This document shows, piece by piece, positions 49,247-61,270 of a stretch of DNA of 64,000 bases. The notes beneath the pieces are model-generated. The model worked only from the letters and a program-made list of their open reading frames with translations. It had not been told where the DNA came from and did no database searches. This DNA comes from Dyella subtropica (GTDB lineage: Bacteria; Pseudomonadota; Gammaproteobacteria; Xanthomonadales; Rhodanobacteraceae): the NCBI RefSeq assembly GCF_026283965.1, contig NZ_JAPDPD010000001.1, positions 372,001 through 436,000 of the forward strand, read 5' to 3'. Within the stretch, counting starts at the first letter, position 1. Every line of letters starts with the position of its first letter. Made by a program: the position numbers and the translations under genes.

Positions 49247-51046
49247 TTGAACGCTGTGGTTTCTCCCGGTCCGATCGCGTCGCCCCTGCCGGTCGACAAG
49301 GCAGTGCAGTTGGAACGACTGCTCGAAGGGTTGGCGCCTCATGAGTTGTATTGGATCGCCGCGCGCAGCTCGGTCCTGGCGGCAGGCGTGCAAACGGTTG
49401 CGCCAGTCGCACGGGTCCAGGCCGGCGAGCGAGTTACCGTGCTCTACGGCAGCCAGACCGGCAACGCCCGGCGCATCGCCGAACAGCTGAGCCAGCGCAT
49501 CGAGTTGGCCCATCTCCCGGTGCGTCTGGTGCGGGCTGATGCCTACCCTCAGCGCGAGCTGGCGCAGGAGCGCTACCTGGTGGTGGTCATCAGCACCCAG
49601 GGCGAAGGCGAGCCGCCGGACGATGCCCGTGGCCTGGTCGAGTTCATCACGGGGCGCCGCGCGCCACGTCTGCCTTCCCTGCAGTTCGCCGTGCTCGGCC
49701 TGGGCGATTCAAGTTATCCGCAGTTCTGCGCCATCGGCCGCCAGCTCGACGCAAGGTTCGCCGAGCTGGGCGGCACGCGTCTCGCCTCGCTGGGCGAAGC
49801 CGATGTGGATGTCGAGGCCGTCGCCGCGCCGTGGGCAAGCGCTGTGTTGGAGCGGGCGCGCGAGGTGGTGGTGAAGACGCCGGCTTCGGTGACGCGCGTG
49901 CCTACCTTGCAGGCGGTACCAAGCCGCACGACGTATTCTCGTGAGCAACCGTTCGCCGCCACCGTGCTGGCGAACCAGCGCATCGTCTCTCGCGATAGCG
50001 AGCGAGAGGTTCGTCATCTGGAGCTGTCGCTGGAAGACGCCGGGCTCTCCTACGAGCCCGGCGATGCGCTCGGCGTGTGGCCGCAAAATCCCCCGGCCCT
50101 GGTGCAGCAATGGCTGGACGTGCTGCAGTTGGACGGCGCGCAGGAAGTAAGCCACGAAGGCCGCAGCCTGCCGTTGGCGCGCTGGTTGTCGAACGAGCGC
50201 GAACTCACCCGGTTGACCCGCTCCTTCGTGACGGCCCATGCCGCAGCCAGCGGAAGTGATGAACTGGTGCGTGCACTGCAGCCGGAGCAGTCCGCCGACT
50301 TCGCGCGCCTGCTGGCCGAATACCAACCGATCGATCTGCTGCGCCTTCATCGCGGCGTTTGGCAAGCACAAGCACTGGTAGTGGCCCTTCGTCCACTCAC
50401 GCCACGCCTTTACTCCATCGCCTCCAGCACCAGGGCCGTGGGCGATGAAGTGCACCTCACGATAGCCACCGTGAGCTACCACGCGCATGGCGAGCCGCAT
50501 TGGGGTGCCGCAACGTCCTTTCTCGCGGCCAGCGATGAGGACGCCCGCGTCCCGGTCTTCATCGAGCCGAACGAGCGCTTCCGTCTGCCAGCCGATCCTT
50601 CCCGCGACATCATCATGATCGGCCCCGGCACCGGTGTCGCTCCGTTCCGCGCCTTCGTGCAGGAACGTCGTGAAACCGGCGCAAGCGGGCGTAACTGGTT
50701 GTTCTTCGGCAACCGGCATTTCGAGCAGGACTTTCTCTATCAGCTGGAATGGCAGGAGGCCCTGAAGCAGGGCGCGCTACATAGGCTGGATCTGGCCTTC
50801 TCGCGCGATGCCGCCGAGAAGATCTACGTGCAGCATCGCCTGCGCGAGCATGGCTCCGAGCTTTACGCATGGTTGAAGGATGGCGCGCATCTCTACGTTT
50901 GCGGCGACGCCACCCACATGGCCAAGGATGTGCACGCGGCCCTGATTGACATCGTCGCCGAGCATGGCGGCCAGTCGACGGAAGATGCCAAGGACTGGCT
51001 CGCCGAACTCCTGCAACAGGGCCGCTATGCCCGCGACGTGTACTGA
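49247..51046 (+). CDS. cysJ: NADPH sulfite reductase flavoprotein (alpha subunit)
   Basis: CysJ transfers electrons from NADPH through FAD and FMN to CysI. The 599-residue protein has a flavodoxin-like domain ([17 protein letters not shown], near residue 65). A FAD-binding domain with RLYSIASS (near 385) and a NADP domain ([17 protein letters not shown]) follow. It ends in DVY, as in E. coli. The TTG start at 49247 has AAAGGA 7 nt upstream; GTG 49256 is the alternative. First gene of cysJ-cysI-cysH-sat/cysC. Confidence 0.95.
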   Translation: MNAVVSPGPIASPLPVDKAVQLERLLEGLAPHELYWIAARSSVLAAGVQTVAPVARVQAGERVTVLYGSQTGNARRIAEQLSQRIELAHLPVRLVRADAYPQRELAQERYLVVVISTQGEGEPPDDARGLVEFITGRRAPRLPSLQFAVLGLGDSSYPQFCAIGRQLDARFAELGGTRLASLGEADVDVEAVAAPWASAVLERAREVVVKTPASVTRVPTLQAVPSRTTYSREQPFAATVLANQRIVSRDSEREVRHLELSLEDAGLSYEPGDALGVWPQNPPALVQQWLDVLQLDGAQEVSHEGRSLPLARWLSNERELTRLTRSFVTAHAAASGSDELVRALQPEQSADFARLLAEYQPIDLLRLHRGVWQAQALVVALRPLTPRLYSIASSTRAVGDEVHLTIATVSYHAHGEPHWGAATSFLAASDEDARVPVFIEPNERFRLPADPSRDIIMIGPGTGVAPFRAFVQERRETGASGRNWLFFGNRHFEQDFLYQLEWQEALKQGALHRLDLAFSRDAAEKIYVQHRLREHGSELYAWLKDGAHLYVCGDATHMAKDVHAALIDIVAEHGGQSTEDAKDWLAELLQQGRYARDVY

Positions 51047-51047
51047 C

Positions 51048-52772
51048 ATGACGACATTGCCTTCCAACTCCGCGCCTTCCAACCCCGCGCTTTCCGACTT
51101 AGAACGTATCAAGGCCGATAGCCGCTACCTGCGCGGCAGCATTGCCGAGGGTCTGCGCGACCCCATCACCGGCGCGATCAGCGACGACGACGGCAAGCTG
51201 CTGAAGTTCCACGGCAGCTACCAGCAGGACGACCGCGATCTGCGCGACGAGCGTCGCCGGCAGAAACTGGAGCCAGCGTATTCCTTCATGCTGCGTGCCC
51301 GCCTGGCAGGCGGTGTGGTGACGCCAGTGCAATGGCTGGAGTTCGATCGCCTGGCACGCGAGTACGCCAACGGCACGCTGCGCATCACCACGCGGCAGAC
51401 GTTCCAGTGGCACGGCATCATCAAGCGCAAGCTCAAGCCGACCATCGCTGCGATCCACGACGCCCTGGCCAGCACTATCGCCGCTTGCGGTGACGTAGTG
51501 CGCAATGTGGTGAGCACGCCGAACCCGGTAGCGACCCGCGCCCATGCCTTGGCTTACGAGTGGGCGGCGGCACTGTCGGACGGCCTGGCGCCGAAGACGC
51601 GCGCTTACCACGAGATCTGGCTGGATGGCGAAGCGCTGGTAGGCGAGCCGGAGCTTGAGCCGCTGTACGGCACCACGTATCTGCCGCGCAAATTCAAGAT
51701 CGGCCTGGCCATCCCGCCGCTCAACGACGTCGACGTATTCGCACAGGACCTAGGCCTGATCGCCATCATCGAGCAGGGCGAGCTGCGCGGCTTCAATGTC
51801 GCGATAGGGGGCGGCATGGGCGCCACCCATGGCGACCCGACCACATATCCACGACTGGCTAGCGTGATCGGTTTCGTGCCGCCCGAACGCTTGTTCGCTA
51901 CAGCGGAAGCCATCGTCGCCCTGCAGCGCGACTGGGGCAATCGCAGCGAGCGCAAACATGCGCGCTTGAAGTACACGCTGGATCATCGCGGCCTTGACGC
52001 TTTCAAGACCGAACTGGAAACGCGGCTCGGTTTTGCGCTGGAGCCCGAGCGCGCGTATCGCTTCGAACACAATGGCGATCGCTACGGCTGGACCGAAGGC
52101 CATAACGGCCGCTGGCATCTGACCTTGCAGATCGAATCGGGGCGCCTCGCCGACGTGGGCGAGCGCCGCTGGCTGAGCGGCCTGCGCGAACTGGCCAAGG
52201 TGCATCAAGGCGACTTCCGCCTGACCTGCAACCAGAACGTGATCGTGGCGAACGTGCGTGAGGAGGATCGCGCGCAGATCGACGCCGTCGTGCATTCGCA
52301 CGGCCTGGATGGGTACCGGCAGCGCAGTGGCATCCGTCGTCACGCCGTAGCTTGCGTCGCCTTGCCGACCTGCGGTCTGGCCATGGCCGAAGCCGAGCGC
52401 TACCTCCCGATTCTGCTGGACAAGGTGGAAGCTCTGCTGGCTGAGCATGGCTTGTCCGATGCGCCTATTTTGCTGCGCATCTCCGGTTGCCCAAATGGCT
52501 GCTCGCGCCCCTATCTCGGCGAGATCGCCCTGGTCGGGCGCGGGCCGGGACGTTACGACCTGCGCCTGGCTGCCGACTTCAGCGGGCAGCGACTCAATCA
52601 AGTCTATCGAGAGAACGTGGACGAGACGGCCATCCTCGAGGCGCTCGATCCGCTGTTCGCGCGCTATGCGCTTGAGCGAGGGCACGGCGAGCATTTCGGC
52701 GATTTCCTGCTGCGCTCGGGAGCGGTCGCTCCGGCGCCGTCGCGCCGCATCCCGGTCGAGGTGACGGTATGA
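51048..52772 (+). CDS. cysI: sulfite reductase hemoprotein (beta subunit)
   Basis: CysI reduces sulfite to sulfide with siroheme and a 4Fe-4S cluster. The cluster ligands are in [14 protein letters not shown] and [12 protein letters not shown] near residues 440-490. The siroheme-binding NVVSTPNP and the arginine-rich region [14 protein letters not shown] are present. The 574-residue length is usual. It begins 1 nt after cysJ and overlaps cysH by 4 nt. Confidence 0.97.
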   Translation: MTTLPSNSAPSNPALSDLERIKADSRYLRGSIAEGLRDPITGAISDDDGKLLKFHGSYQQDDRDLRDERRRQKLEPAYSFMLRARLAGGVVTPVQWLEFDRLAREYANGTLRITTRQTFQWHGIIKRKLKPTIAAIHDALASTIAACGDVVRNVVSTPNPVATRAHALAYEWAAALSDGLAPKTRAYHEIWLDGEALVGEPELEPLYGTTYLPRKFKIGLAIPPLNDVDVFAQDLGLIAIIEQGELRGFNVAIGGGMGATHGDPTTYPRLASVIGFVPPERLFATAEAIVALQRDWGNRSERKHARLKYTLDHRGLDAFKTELETRLGFALEPERAYRFEHNGDRYGWTEGHNGRWHLTLQIESGRLADVGERRWLSGLRELAKVHQGDFRLTCNQNVIVANVREEDRAQIDAVVHSHGLDGYRQRSGIRRHAVACVALPTCGLAMAEAERYLPILLDKVEALLAEHGLSDAPILLRISGCPNGCSRPYLGEIALVGRGPGRYDLRLAADFSGQRLNQVYRENVDETAILEALDPLFARYALERGHGEHFGDFLLRSGAVAPAPSRRIPVEVTV

Positions 52773-53491
52773 ATGGTGCGATCTTGCAGGAAGCGCAGCA
52801 CGAGCCAAAAGCACTGGCCGAGCTGAATGCCTGGCTCGCCACGCAAAGCGCCGAGCAGCGTGTGGCCTGGGCGCTGGAGCATGCGCCTGGCACGCACGTA
52901 TTGTCGTCCAGTTTCGGTGCGCAGGCCGCGGTGTCGCTGCATCTGGTGACGCAGCAACGTTCCAATCTGCCGGTGGTACTCGTGGATACCGGCTACCTGT
53001 TTCCCGAGACCTACCAATTCATCGACGAACTGGCTGAGTGCCTGTCGCTCAACCTCAAGGTGTATCGCTCGCTCTTGAGCCCTGCATGGATGGAATCGCG
53101 CTACGGGCAGCTTTGGGATCAGGGCGTCGAGGGCATCGACCGTTACAACCAGCTGCGCAAGGTCGAACCGATGCAGCGCGCGTTGACCGAGTTGGGTGCT
53201 GGCAGCTGGTTCGCCGGCCTGCGTCGCGGCCAGTCGCGCAGTCGGGAAAGCATCGCCTTTGTCGAGCGTCGCAACGAGCGCTGGAAGTTCCATCCCATCG
53301 CCGATTGGAGCGACCGCGATATCGGTCAGTACCTGCAACGCCACGACTTGCCGTACCACCCGCTGTGGGAGCAGGGCTACGTCTCCATCGGCGACACCCA
53401 TACCACGCGTCGCTGGGAACCGGGCATGGATGCCGAGGACACCCGTTTCTTCGGCCTCAAGCGCGAGTGCGGATTGCACAGCCTCGTGTGA
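52769..53491 (+). CDS. cysH: PAPS reductase
   Basis: CysH reduces PAPS to sulfite with thioredoxin. The catalytic Cys234 lies in ECGLH near the C-terminus. The Cys-Cys and Cys-x2-Cys pairs of Fe-S APS reductases are missing: the sites read YNQLRKVEP and SIGDTHTT. It is therefore of the E. coli PAPS-specific type, which agrees with the APS kinase domain in the next gene. The 240-residue length is normal. Confidence 0.95.
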   Translation: MNGAILQEAQHEPKALAELNAWLATQSAEQRVAWALEHAPGTHVLSSSFGAQAAVSLHLVTQQRSNLPVVLVDTGYLFPETYQFIDELAECLSLNLKVYRSLLSPAWMESRYGQLWDQGVEGIDRYNQLRKVEPMQRALTELGAGSWFAGLRRGQSRSRESIAFVERRNERWKFHPIADWSDRDIGQYLQRHDLPYHPLWEQGYVSIGDTHTTRRWEPGMDAEDTRFFGLKRECGLHSLV

Positions 53492-53533
53492 GCCATCTCC
53501 ATCGCCACTACCCCGACAAAAGACATCATCATC

Positions 53534-55291
53534 ATGAGCCAGAGTGCACTTGCCCCAATCCACCAAGCGCTTGACGACGAGCTGCTGATCCCGCCGCACG
53601 GCGGCACGCTCAAAGAGCTTTATCTTTCACCCGCGGAAGCCGAGGTCTTGAAGCAACACAGTGCCAGTCTGCTGGCGCTCGATCTCAACACTCGGCAGCT
53701 ATGCGACCTGGAGTTGCTGCTCAATGGTGCGTTCTCACCACTGGAGGGCTTTCTCACCGAGCGCGATTACCAGGGCGTGGTTGAAGAGCTACGCTTGGTG
53801 GACGGTACCTTGTGGCCGATTCCCATCGCCCTCGATGTAAGCGAAGACTTCGCCGCGCAATTGACGGCAGGTCGCGAGATTGCCCTGCGCGATACACAAG
53901 GCGTGCCGCTCGCCGTTCTGGAAGTGCAGGACATCTATCGCCCCGATCTCGAGCATGAGGCACGGCAGGTCTTCGGTACGCTCGATCGCGCGCATCCCGG
54001 CGTAGCCGAATTGCTGGAACGTACCCAACCGGTTTATCTCGGTGGCCGCCTGCGTGGCATCCAGCCGCCCGTGCATTACGACTTTGCCGAACTGCGCGAT
54101 ACGCCGCGCTACTTGCGCCAATGGTTCGAGGACAACGGCTGGAGCCGCATCGTCGCCTTCCAGACGCGCAATCCCATGCATCGGGCCCATCGCGAGCTGA
54201 CCTTGCGCGCCGCGCAAAAGGTTGGGGCGAAATTGTTGATTCAACCGTCGGTGGGGCGTACCAAGCCCGGCGATGTGGATCACTACACCCGCGTGCGTTG
54301 CTATCGCGCGCTGCTGCCGCAGTACCCGGCCGATAGCGCGAAGCTGTCGCTGCTGCCGTTGGCCATGCGCATGGGCGGCCCGCGCGAGGCGGTGTGGCAC
54401 GCGATCATCCGCAAGAACTACGGTGCCAGTCATTTCATCGTGGGTCGCGACCATGCTGGCCCAGGCAACGATTCCAACGGCAAGCCGTTCTATGGCCCGT
54501 TCGAAGCGCAACAGCTGCTGGAGCGCTACCAGGACGAGCTGGGCATCCAGGTAGTGCCATTCCCAGCGATGGTCTACGCAGCCAACCGCGATACCTATGT
54601 GCCGTCGACGGAAGTAGCGGCCGACGATGACGTGCGAGACATCTCCGGTACTCAGCTGCGCAGGCATCTGCACGAGGGCAGCGAGATACCTTCCTGGTTT
54701 AGCTTCCCCGAGGTGGTGCGGATTTTGCGCGAGCGTCATCCAGCGCAGGCGCCCAAGGGTTTTGCCTTGTTCTTTACCGGTTTGTCGGGCGCGGGCAAGT
54801 CGACCATCGCGCAGGCGTTGGTATCCCAGTTGTTGGAACACACCAGCCGCGCGGTGACCGTGCTCGACGGCGACGAGGTGCGCAGGCACCTGTCGCGCGG
54901 CCTGGGTTTCTCGCGTGAGGATCGTGCCGCCAACGTGACTCGCATCGGCTATGTCGCCAGCGAGATCGTGCGTCATGGCGGCATCGCCGTGTGCGCACCG
55001 ATTGCGCCGTATGCGGATGCGCGCGCCGAGGCGCGCAACCTGGTGGAGGCGCATGGCGACTTCATCGAGATCCATGTGGCGACGGCGCTGGAGGTGTGCG
55101 AGGCACGCGATCGCAAGGGGCTGTATGCGCAGGCGCGCGCGGGGAAGATCGCGCACTTCACTGGGATCAGCGATCCGTATGAGGTGCCGGAGCAGCCGGA
55201 GTTGCGGGTGGATGGGAATGGGGCTGCGCCGGGGGTGTTGGCGCAGCACATTCTTGGTTTGCTGCGCGACCGGGGTTTGCTCACGGTGTGA
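53534..55291 (+). CDS. bifunctional ATP sulfurylase / APS kinase
   Basis: This 585-residue fusion makes PAPS from sulfate in two steps. Residues 1-400 are a single-chain (Sat-type) ATP sulfurylase with NPMHRAHREL near residue 212 and VGRDHAGPG near 310. Residues 410-585 are APS kinase with Walker A GLSGAGKST and DGDEVRRHLS. Many Gammaproteobacteria use CysD with CysN(C) instead, and no cysD or cysN is seen here. It starts 42 nt after cysH with only a weak Shine-Dalgarno site. Confidence 0.94.
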   Translation: MSQSALAPIHQALDDELLIPPHGGTLKELYLSPAEAEVLKQHSASLLALDLNTRQLCDLELLLNGAFSPLEGFLTERDYQGVVEELRLVDGTLWPIPIALDVSEDFAAQLTAGREIALRDTQGVPLAVLEVQDIYRPDLEHEARQVFGTLDRAHPGVAELLERTQPVYLGGRLRGIQPPVHYDFAELRDTPRYLRQWFEDNGWSRIVAFQTRNPMHRAHRELTLRAAQKVGAKLLIQPSVGRTKPGDVDHYTRVRCYRALLPQYPADSAKLSLLPLAMRMGGPREAVWHAIIRKNYGASHFIVGRDHAGPGNDSNGKPFYGPFEAQQLLERYQDELGIQVVPFPAMVYAANRDTYVPSTEVAADDDVRDISGTQLRRHLHEGSEIPSWFSFPEVVRILRERHPAQAPKGFALFFTGLSGAGKSTIAQALVSQLLEHTSRAVTVLDGDEVRRHLSRGLGFSREDRAANVTRIGYVASEIVRHGGIAVCAPIAPYADARAEARNLVEAHGDFIEIHVATALEVCEARDRKGLYAQARAGKIAHFTGISDPYEVPEQPELRVDGNGAAPGVLAQHILGLLRDRGLLTV

Positions 55292-55918
55292 GGTAACGCT
55301 AGTGCTCGCATGAGCGTTGCTCTTTGCTTTCGCCTCCTCTCTCCTCTGGGGAGAGGATTGAGGTGAGGGGTGGGTGCTCGCGACAACGTTTTTACTTCGT
55401 CATTCCGGCGTAGGCCGGAATCCAGTGGCGTTATCTCTCGGTTGTCGCGGCTGCGTGCCCTGGCGCGCCTGCGGCGGGCTTCCGTCCTCCTGCCGGAGGC
55501 CGGGTCACTTCTCTTTGTTTGGTCACGCCTGAGCAGGAGCGAAGGCGAACAGCGCAGCTGGCCCGAAGGGCGGAGGGCATGGATGCCCGGAGTCAAGAGA
55601 AGTAACCAAGAGAAAGACCACCCCAGTTCCGCGCCCTCCGGCTTCGCCTGCGGGTCCGTGAGGGCTGGCCGGGCTTTTCGACACGACGTCCCTGTCGTGT
55701 CGAAAAGGCGCAGGCATCCATGCCTGCGCCCCTTTTGGGGCCTGATCGTCCAACCCTCACCGCTCCACAGGGGACCCGTTACAGGCTCGCTTCGCATCGC
55801 CTGTACTGCGCACCTCCCGCTCCCCTCCGGGGAGAGGGTTGGGGTGAGGGGTGGGTGCTCGAGAGTGCGTTGCTACTTTGTGGGCTTGATGCACCTCAAC
55901 GAGCAGCTCGCATAAGCC
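55292..55918. repeat. mosaic intergenic repeat region
   Basis: This 627-nt gene-free stretch is a patchwork of repeats. A purine-rich unit (CTCTGGGGAGAGG then TGAGGGGTGGGTGCTCG) occurs at 55340-55380 and again at 55820-55861. A small palindrome ATTCCGG-CGTAGG-CCGGAAT is at 55402-55421. A 13-bp palindrome TTTTCGACACGAC is at 55675-55706, and directly after it an 11-bp palindrome GGCGCAGGCAT is at 55707-55730. Frames open through it are low-complexity and not genes. Confidence 0.75.
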
Positions 55919-56923
55919 TCAATCCATGTCCGCAGTCACCAACGCTACGCGCTCCCGCCAATGCGGAATCGCCGGCCAATGCGTGGCCGAGGTGCCGGAA
56001 CTCGCCAGCAAGCGACTGATGGCGCGTCGTTCCAGATGCGGCGCAAACAAGCCGATGAATTCCAGGGCGTATTCACGTAGCACGCTTTCGCGACGTAGCA
56101 CGATCCATGTCGTGCAGGGTGCGAATAAGTGATCGGCGGGTAGGGTGCGAAGGTCGGCGGTGTCGCCGGGGAGTAGTGCCATCTCGGCGAGTATCCCGAT
56201 GCCCAGGCCGGCGCGCACGTAGGTTTTGATCAGGTCGGCATCGCTCGCCGTCATGGCGATCTGGGGATGCAGGTTGGCGGCATGGAAGGCGCGGCTTAAG
56301 GAGGATGTCGCCTTGAGCGAGGAGTCGTAGCTGATCAGGGGTACGTCGGCCAGCTCATCGAGGGTGGGTGGGCGGCGCAGGGTCGCCAGCGGGTGGTCTT
56401 GCGGTGCGAGCACGACGCGGTTCCAGCGATAGGCGGGCAGGGCGATGCCGCTGGCGGGCGGTGTGCCGTCGGCGGTGCTGACGATGGCGAGATCGACGTG
56501 TCCACCTTCCAGCAGGCCCATCACATCTGCATCAGCGGAGGGTTGCAGATGCACGCTGACTTGCGGGTACTGGCGACTCAGCGCAGCGACGGCGTTGGGT
56601 AGGGCGAAGCGGGCTTGGGTGTGGGTAGTGGCGATGTGCAGCGTGCCGCGCGATTCGTTGCGCAGGTTGGCGGCGATGGAGCGGATATTGGTGGCCTCGG
56701 CCAGGATGGTGCGGGCGCGTTCCAGCACATGGCTGCCAGCGTGGGTGATCGAATCCAGGCTGCGGCCTTTGCGATGGAATAGCTGGAAACCGAGTTCGTC
56801 CTCAAGCTGCTTGAGCAGCTTGCTGAGTCCGGGTTGGGTGGCATGCACGCGTTCCGCGGCCAGCGTGATGTTGAGGCCAGCGTCGGCGATGGCGACGAGA
56901 TAGCGCAATTGAGTCAGGGTCAT
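55919..56923 (-). CDS. cysB: CysB-type LysR regulator
   Basis: The 334-residue protein has an N-terminal helix-turn-helix (TLAAERVHATQPGLSKLLKQ) and a substrate-binding domain (residues 90-300). Its start MTLTQLRYLVAIADAGLNIT and the YDSSLKATSSL region match CysB/Cbl. In E. coli CysB with N-acetylserine activates sulfate assimilation. It lies divergent to cysG and beside cysJIH-sat, so the same role is likely here. Confidence 0.88.
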   Translation of the reverse strand: MTLTQLRYLVAIADAGLNITLAAERVHATQPGLSKLLKQLEDELGFQLFHRKGRSLDSITHAGSHVLERARTILAEATNIRSIAANLRNESRGTLHIATTHTQARFALPNAVAALSRQYPQVSVHLQPSADADVMGLLEGGHVDLAIVSTADGTPPASGIALPAYRWNRVVLAPQDHPLATLRRPPTLDELADVPLISYDSSLKATSSLSRAFHAANLHPQIAMTASDADLIKTYVRAGLGIGILAEMALLPGDTADLRTLPADHLFAPCTTWIVLRRESVLREYALEFIGLFAPHLERRAISRLLASSGTSATHWPAIPHWRERVALVTADMD

Positions 56924-57279
56924 GCGAAGAGATCCTTGGGCGGGCAGAGATGGCTTGAGGGCTCGGGTCCGCTACAGGGGTACATCGCATGTCGATGCGC
57001 GCATGAGACGAGATAGACGTCGCAAGATCTTGGGCCTGCCTTGGGTGGAGGGCCGCGACGGCGCGTGTGTTGAAGGTTGGGTCGCTCATGATTTAGACGT
57101 CTATACATCCATTTAATGATGTCGTCAACGATGGGTGGCGAATTTCTCTCGTTTTGAGATGAGGCACATAACCCGCAGGCATAAGACGAGAGCCATAAAT
57201 CATTTGTGCGAAGAAAGACGCCTGCCTAGCGTGGATGGCCCGCCGTTGAAGGCATAGGTCCATCGGAGTCTGCCCGTCC
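56924..57279. promoter_or_regulatory. cysB / cysG divergent control region
   Basis: On the minus strand TTGACG (57128 to 57123), 17 nt and TATAGA (57105 to 57100) form a promoter reading toward cysB. Its -10 is embedded in the box TGTATAGACGTCTAAA, which holds the perfect palindrome TAGACGTCTA (57094-57103). An ATG follows 2 nt later and opens a reading frame (MSDPTFNTRAVAALHPRQ and on) that runs out of frame into cysB. On the cysG side three CATAA repeats lie at 57167, 57180 and 57194. No other gene is seen in the 356 nt. Confidence 0.5.
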
Positions 57280-58758
57280 ATGAAGTTGTATCCCTTGTTC
57301 GCCGATCTTGCTGGCCGGTCGGTGCTGGTGGTGGGCGGTGGCACGGTCGGTGAGCGGAAGGCCGCGGCACTGCTGGATGCCGGCGCATCGGTGACTGTCG
57401 GTGCGATCACGTTGACGCCGACCCTGCAGATCTGGGCCGATGCAGGACGGATCGCCGTGCGAACGGGAGGCTTCGAGGACAGCTGGCTCGACAAAGCGTG
57501 GTTGGTGATCGCCGCTACCGGCGATCCCGTGCTCAATCGGCATATAGCGATGCTGGCCGGGCAGCGGCGGCTGTTCGTCAACGTCGTCGATGATGCCGAT
57601 CTATCCAGTTTCCATGTGCCGGCGGTGGTCGATCGGGCGCCGGTGACGGTTGCGATCTCCAGTGGCGGGGAAGCGCCGGTGCTTGCGCGCCTGTTGCGGG
57701 AGCAGCTGGAAACCTTGCTTGATCCTGCGTTGGGGCCGCTGGCCGCCTTGGCATCTCGCCTGCGCTCACATATTCGAGAGCGCTTGCCGGAGCTGAGTGC
57801 CCGGCGCCGCTACTACGAGCATTTGCTCACCGGCCCGGTGTTGAGTTTTTTGCGGCGAGGCCAGCCAGCCCTGGCGGAGGCCGAAGCGGAACAGTCGCTG
57901 GCCGCAGCAGCCACTCGTTCCATCGGTTCGGTCGTGCTGGTAGGCGCCGGTCCGGGTGATCCGGGATTGCTCACATTGCGTGGCCTGCGTGCCTTGAACG
58001 AAGCCGACGTGATCCTGCACGACCGCTTGGTCAGCGGCGAAGTACTTGCCCTGGCTCGTCGCGATGCCGAGCGCATCGAAGTAGGCAAGCAGGCGGGTCA
58101 TCACCATGCGACGCAGGGGCAGATCCACGCCCTGTTGCTTGAACATGCGCGCGCAGGGCGGCGAGTCGTGCGTCTCAAGGGCGGCGATCCTTTCGTATTC
58201 GGTCGCGGCGGCGAGGAGCTGGAATACTTGCGCGCACATGGCATTCCCTACGAAGTGGTTCCCGGCATCACAGCGGCGCTGGCGTGCGCCGCTTATGCCG
58301 GCATTCCGCTGACCCATCGCGAGCATGCGCAATCGGTGCGCTTCGTTACCGCGCATTGCCAAGGCTCGCACGACACCTTGGACTGGGCGGCGCTGGCGCA
58401 GGAGCGGCAGACGCTGGCGGTTTACATGGGCGTGAGCGAACTGGGAACATTGCAGGAGCGTCTGTTGGCTCATGGCCGCGCAGAGAGTACGCCTTTCGCG
58501 TTGGTCGAAAATGGGTCCCGCACCGGGCAGAGGGTGGTGACCGGCACGCTGGATGCGGTGGCGGCATTGGCCTTGACTCACGAAGTGCGCTCGCCGGCCC
58601 TGCTGATCCTGGGCGAGGTGGCGGCGCTCGCGTCATCATTGGCCTGGTTTGGCGAGCCGCCGCTCGGCGAGATCCGGTCAAGAGAATGCGAGACTCGCGC
58701 CAGTGGGGTGGAACCGAGGCGCTGGCCCCTCCTGGCCGCAGCTGTCCATCGCGCTTGA
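57280..58758 (+). CDS. cysG: siroheme synthase (trifunctional CysG)
   Basis: CysG makes siroheme for CysI. The N-terminal domain (residues 1-210) is the dehydrogenase/ferrochelatase with [16 protein letters not shown] and [15 protein letters not shown]. The C-terminal domain (from about 215) is uroporphyrinogen III methyltransferase with [17 protein letters not shown] and [16 protein letters not shown]. The 492-residue protein has a slightly long tail after EVAAL. It is followed after 69 nt by cysK. Confidence 0.96.
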   Translation: MKLYPLFADLAGRSVLVVGGGTVGERKAAALLDAGASVTVGAITLTPTLQIWADAGRIAVRTGGFEDSWLDKAWLVIAATGDPVLNRHIAMLAGQRRLFVNVVDDADLSSFHVPAVVDRAPVTVAISSGGEAPVLARLLREQLETLLDPALGPLAALASRLRSHIRERLPELSARRRYYEHLLTGPVLSFLRRGQPALAEAEAEQSLAAAATRSIGSVVLVGAGPGDPGLLTLRGLRALNEADVILHDRLVSGEVLALARRDAERIEVGKQAGHHHATQGQIHALLLEHARAGRRVVRLKGGDPFVFGRGGEELEYLRAHGIPYEVVPGITAALACAAYAGIPLTHREHAQSVRFVTAHCQGSHDTLDWAALAQERQTLAVYMGVSELGTLQERLLAHGRAESTPFALVENGSRTGQRVVTGTLDAVAALALTHEVRSPALLILGEVAALASSLAWFGEPPLGEIRSRECETRASGVEPRRWPLLAAAVHRA

Positions 58759-58827
58759 CATAAATTTTCACCTGCGTGGGTGCACCATCGCCGACGCCGT
58801 TTCCCTTCTGGTTCCATGGAGTGACCC

Positions 58828-59769
58828 ATGATCTACAACAGCATTCTCGACACCATCGGCAATACACCGATCGTGAAGCTGCACCGGTTGGCGCCGAAGC
58901 ATGTCGAGCTTTACGTCAAAGTGGAGGCCTTCAATCCGGCCGGTTCGGTGAAGGATCGACTCGCCATCGCGATCATTCTCGATGCCGAACGCCGTGGCAC
59001 CCTGAAGCCCGGCCAGACGGTGATCGAGGCGACGTCCGGCAACACCGGTGTGGCGCTGGCGGCGGTGTGCGCGGCGCGCGGCTATCCGTTCGTGGCTGTG
59101 ATGACGGAAACCTTCTCGATCGAACGCCGCAAGTTGATCCGCGCCTATGGCGGCAAAGTGCTGCTGACGCCAGCGGCCGAGCGTGGCAGCGGCATGGTGA
59201 AAAAGGCTGCGGAACTGGCCGAGAAGCATGGCTGGTTCCTCGCGCGCCAGTTCGAGAATCCTGCCAACCCGGAATACCACCGCAACACCACAGCGCCCGA
59301 GATCCTTCGCGATTTCGCCGGCCGACGGCTCGATTACTTTGTCACCGGCTGGGGCACGGGTGGCACGCTCACCGGCGTGGGTGAGGTGCTGAAGGTGGCG
59401 CGTCCCGAGGTGAAGGTGATCGCCAGCGAGCCGGCCGGCGCCGCGCTGCTTTCCGGCAAGGCGTGGCAGCCGCACAAGATCCAGGGCTGGACGCCGGACT
59501 TCGTGCCCGCCGTGCTCAACCGCACCGTGGCGCACGAGATCCTGCCGATCGACGATGTACTGGCCCGCGACACTTCGCGCGCATTGGCGCAGCAGGAGGG
59601 CATCTTCGTAGGCATCTCGGCTGGTGCGACGCTGGCGGCCGCGTTGCAGGTGGCGAAGGATGCGACGGAAGGCTCCGTGTTGCTGGCGATGCTGCCTGAC
59701 ACCGGCGAGCGCTATCTATCGACCTTCTTGTTCGAAGGTGTCAATGAGGGTTCGGACGAGGTGGAGTGA
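58828..59769 (+). CDS. cysK: cysteine synthase A
   Basis: CysK makes cysteine from O-acetylserine and sulfide with PLP. The PLP lysine is Lys42 (NPAGSVKDR); the substrate loop TSGNTGVALA and phosphate loop GTGGTLTG are present. ENPANPEYHRNTTAPEI supports CysK over CysM. GGAGTG lies 4 nt before the ATG. A TTGACA overlaps the cysG stop (58755-58760), without a clear -10. Confidence 0.94.
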   Translation: MIYNSILDTIGNTPIVKLHRLAPKHVELYVKVEAFNPAGSVKDRLAIAIILDAERRGTLKPGQTVIEATSGNTGVALAAVCAARGYPFVAVMTETFSIERRKLIRAYGGKVLLTPAAERGSGMVKKAAELAEKHGWFLARQFENPANPEYHRNTTAPEILRDFAGRRLDYFVTGWGTGGTLTGVGEVLKVARPEVKVIASEPAGAALLSGKAWQPHKIQGWTPDFVPAVLNRTVAHEILPIDDVLARDTSRALAQQEGIFVGISAGATLAAALQVAKDATEGSVLLAMLPDTGERYLSTFLFEGVNEGSDEVE

Positions 59770-59772
59770 ATA

Positions 59773-59802
59773 CACAAAGGCCCGCATGAGCGGGCCTTTG
59801 TG
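59773..59802. terminator. bidirectional terminator, cysK / purB
   Basis: CACAAAGGCCCGC pairs perfectly with 59790-59802 around ATGA. It lies between the convergent genes cysK and purB. Confidence 0.85.
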
Positions 59803-59807
59803 GAGAA

Positions 59808-61208
<1,401 letters not shown>

Positions 61209-61270
61209 TTACAACGGGTGCGGCCCGAGGACGGCGTAAGTGGGTGGTTTGCACCGCGCAAGGCATTGGC

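Noticed and set aside
55370-55915. 181-codon frame through the repeat block
   Set aside because: It is built from palindromes and the direct repeat, low complexity, without a Shine-Dalgarno site; frames like this are common false annotations.
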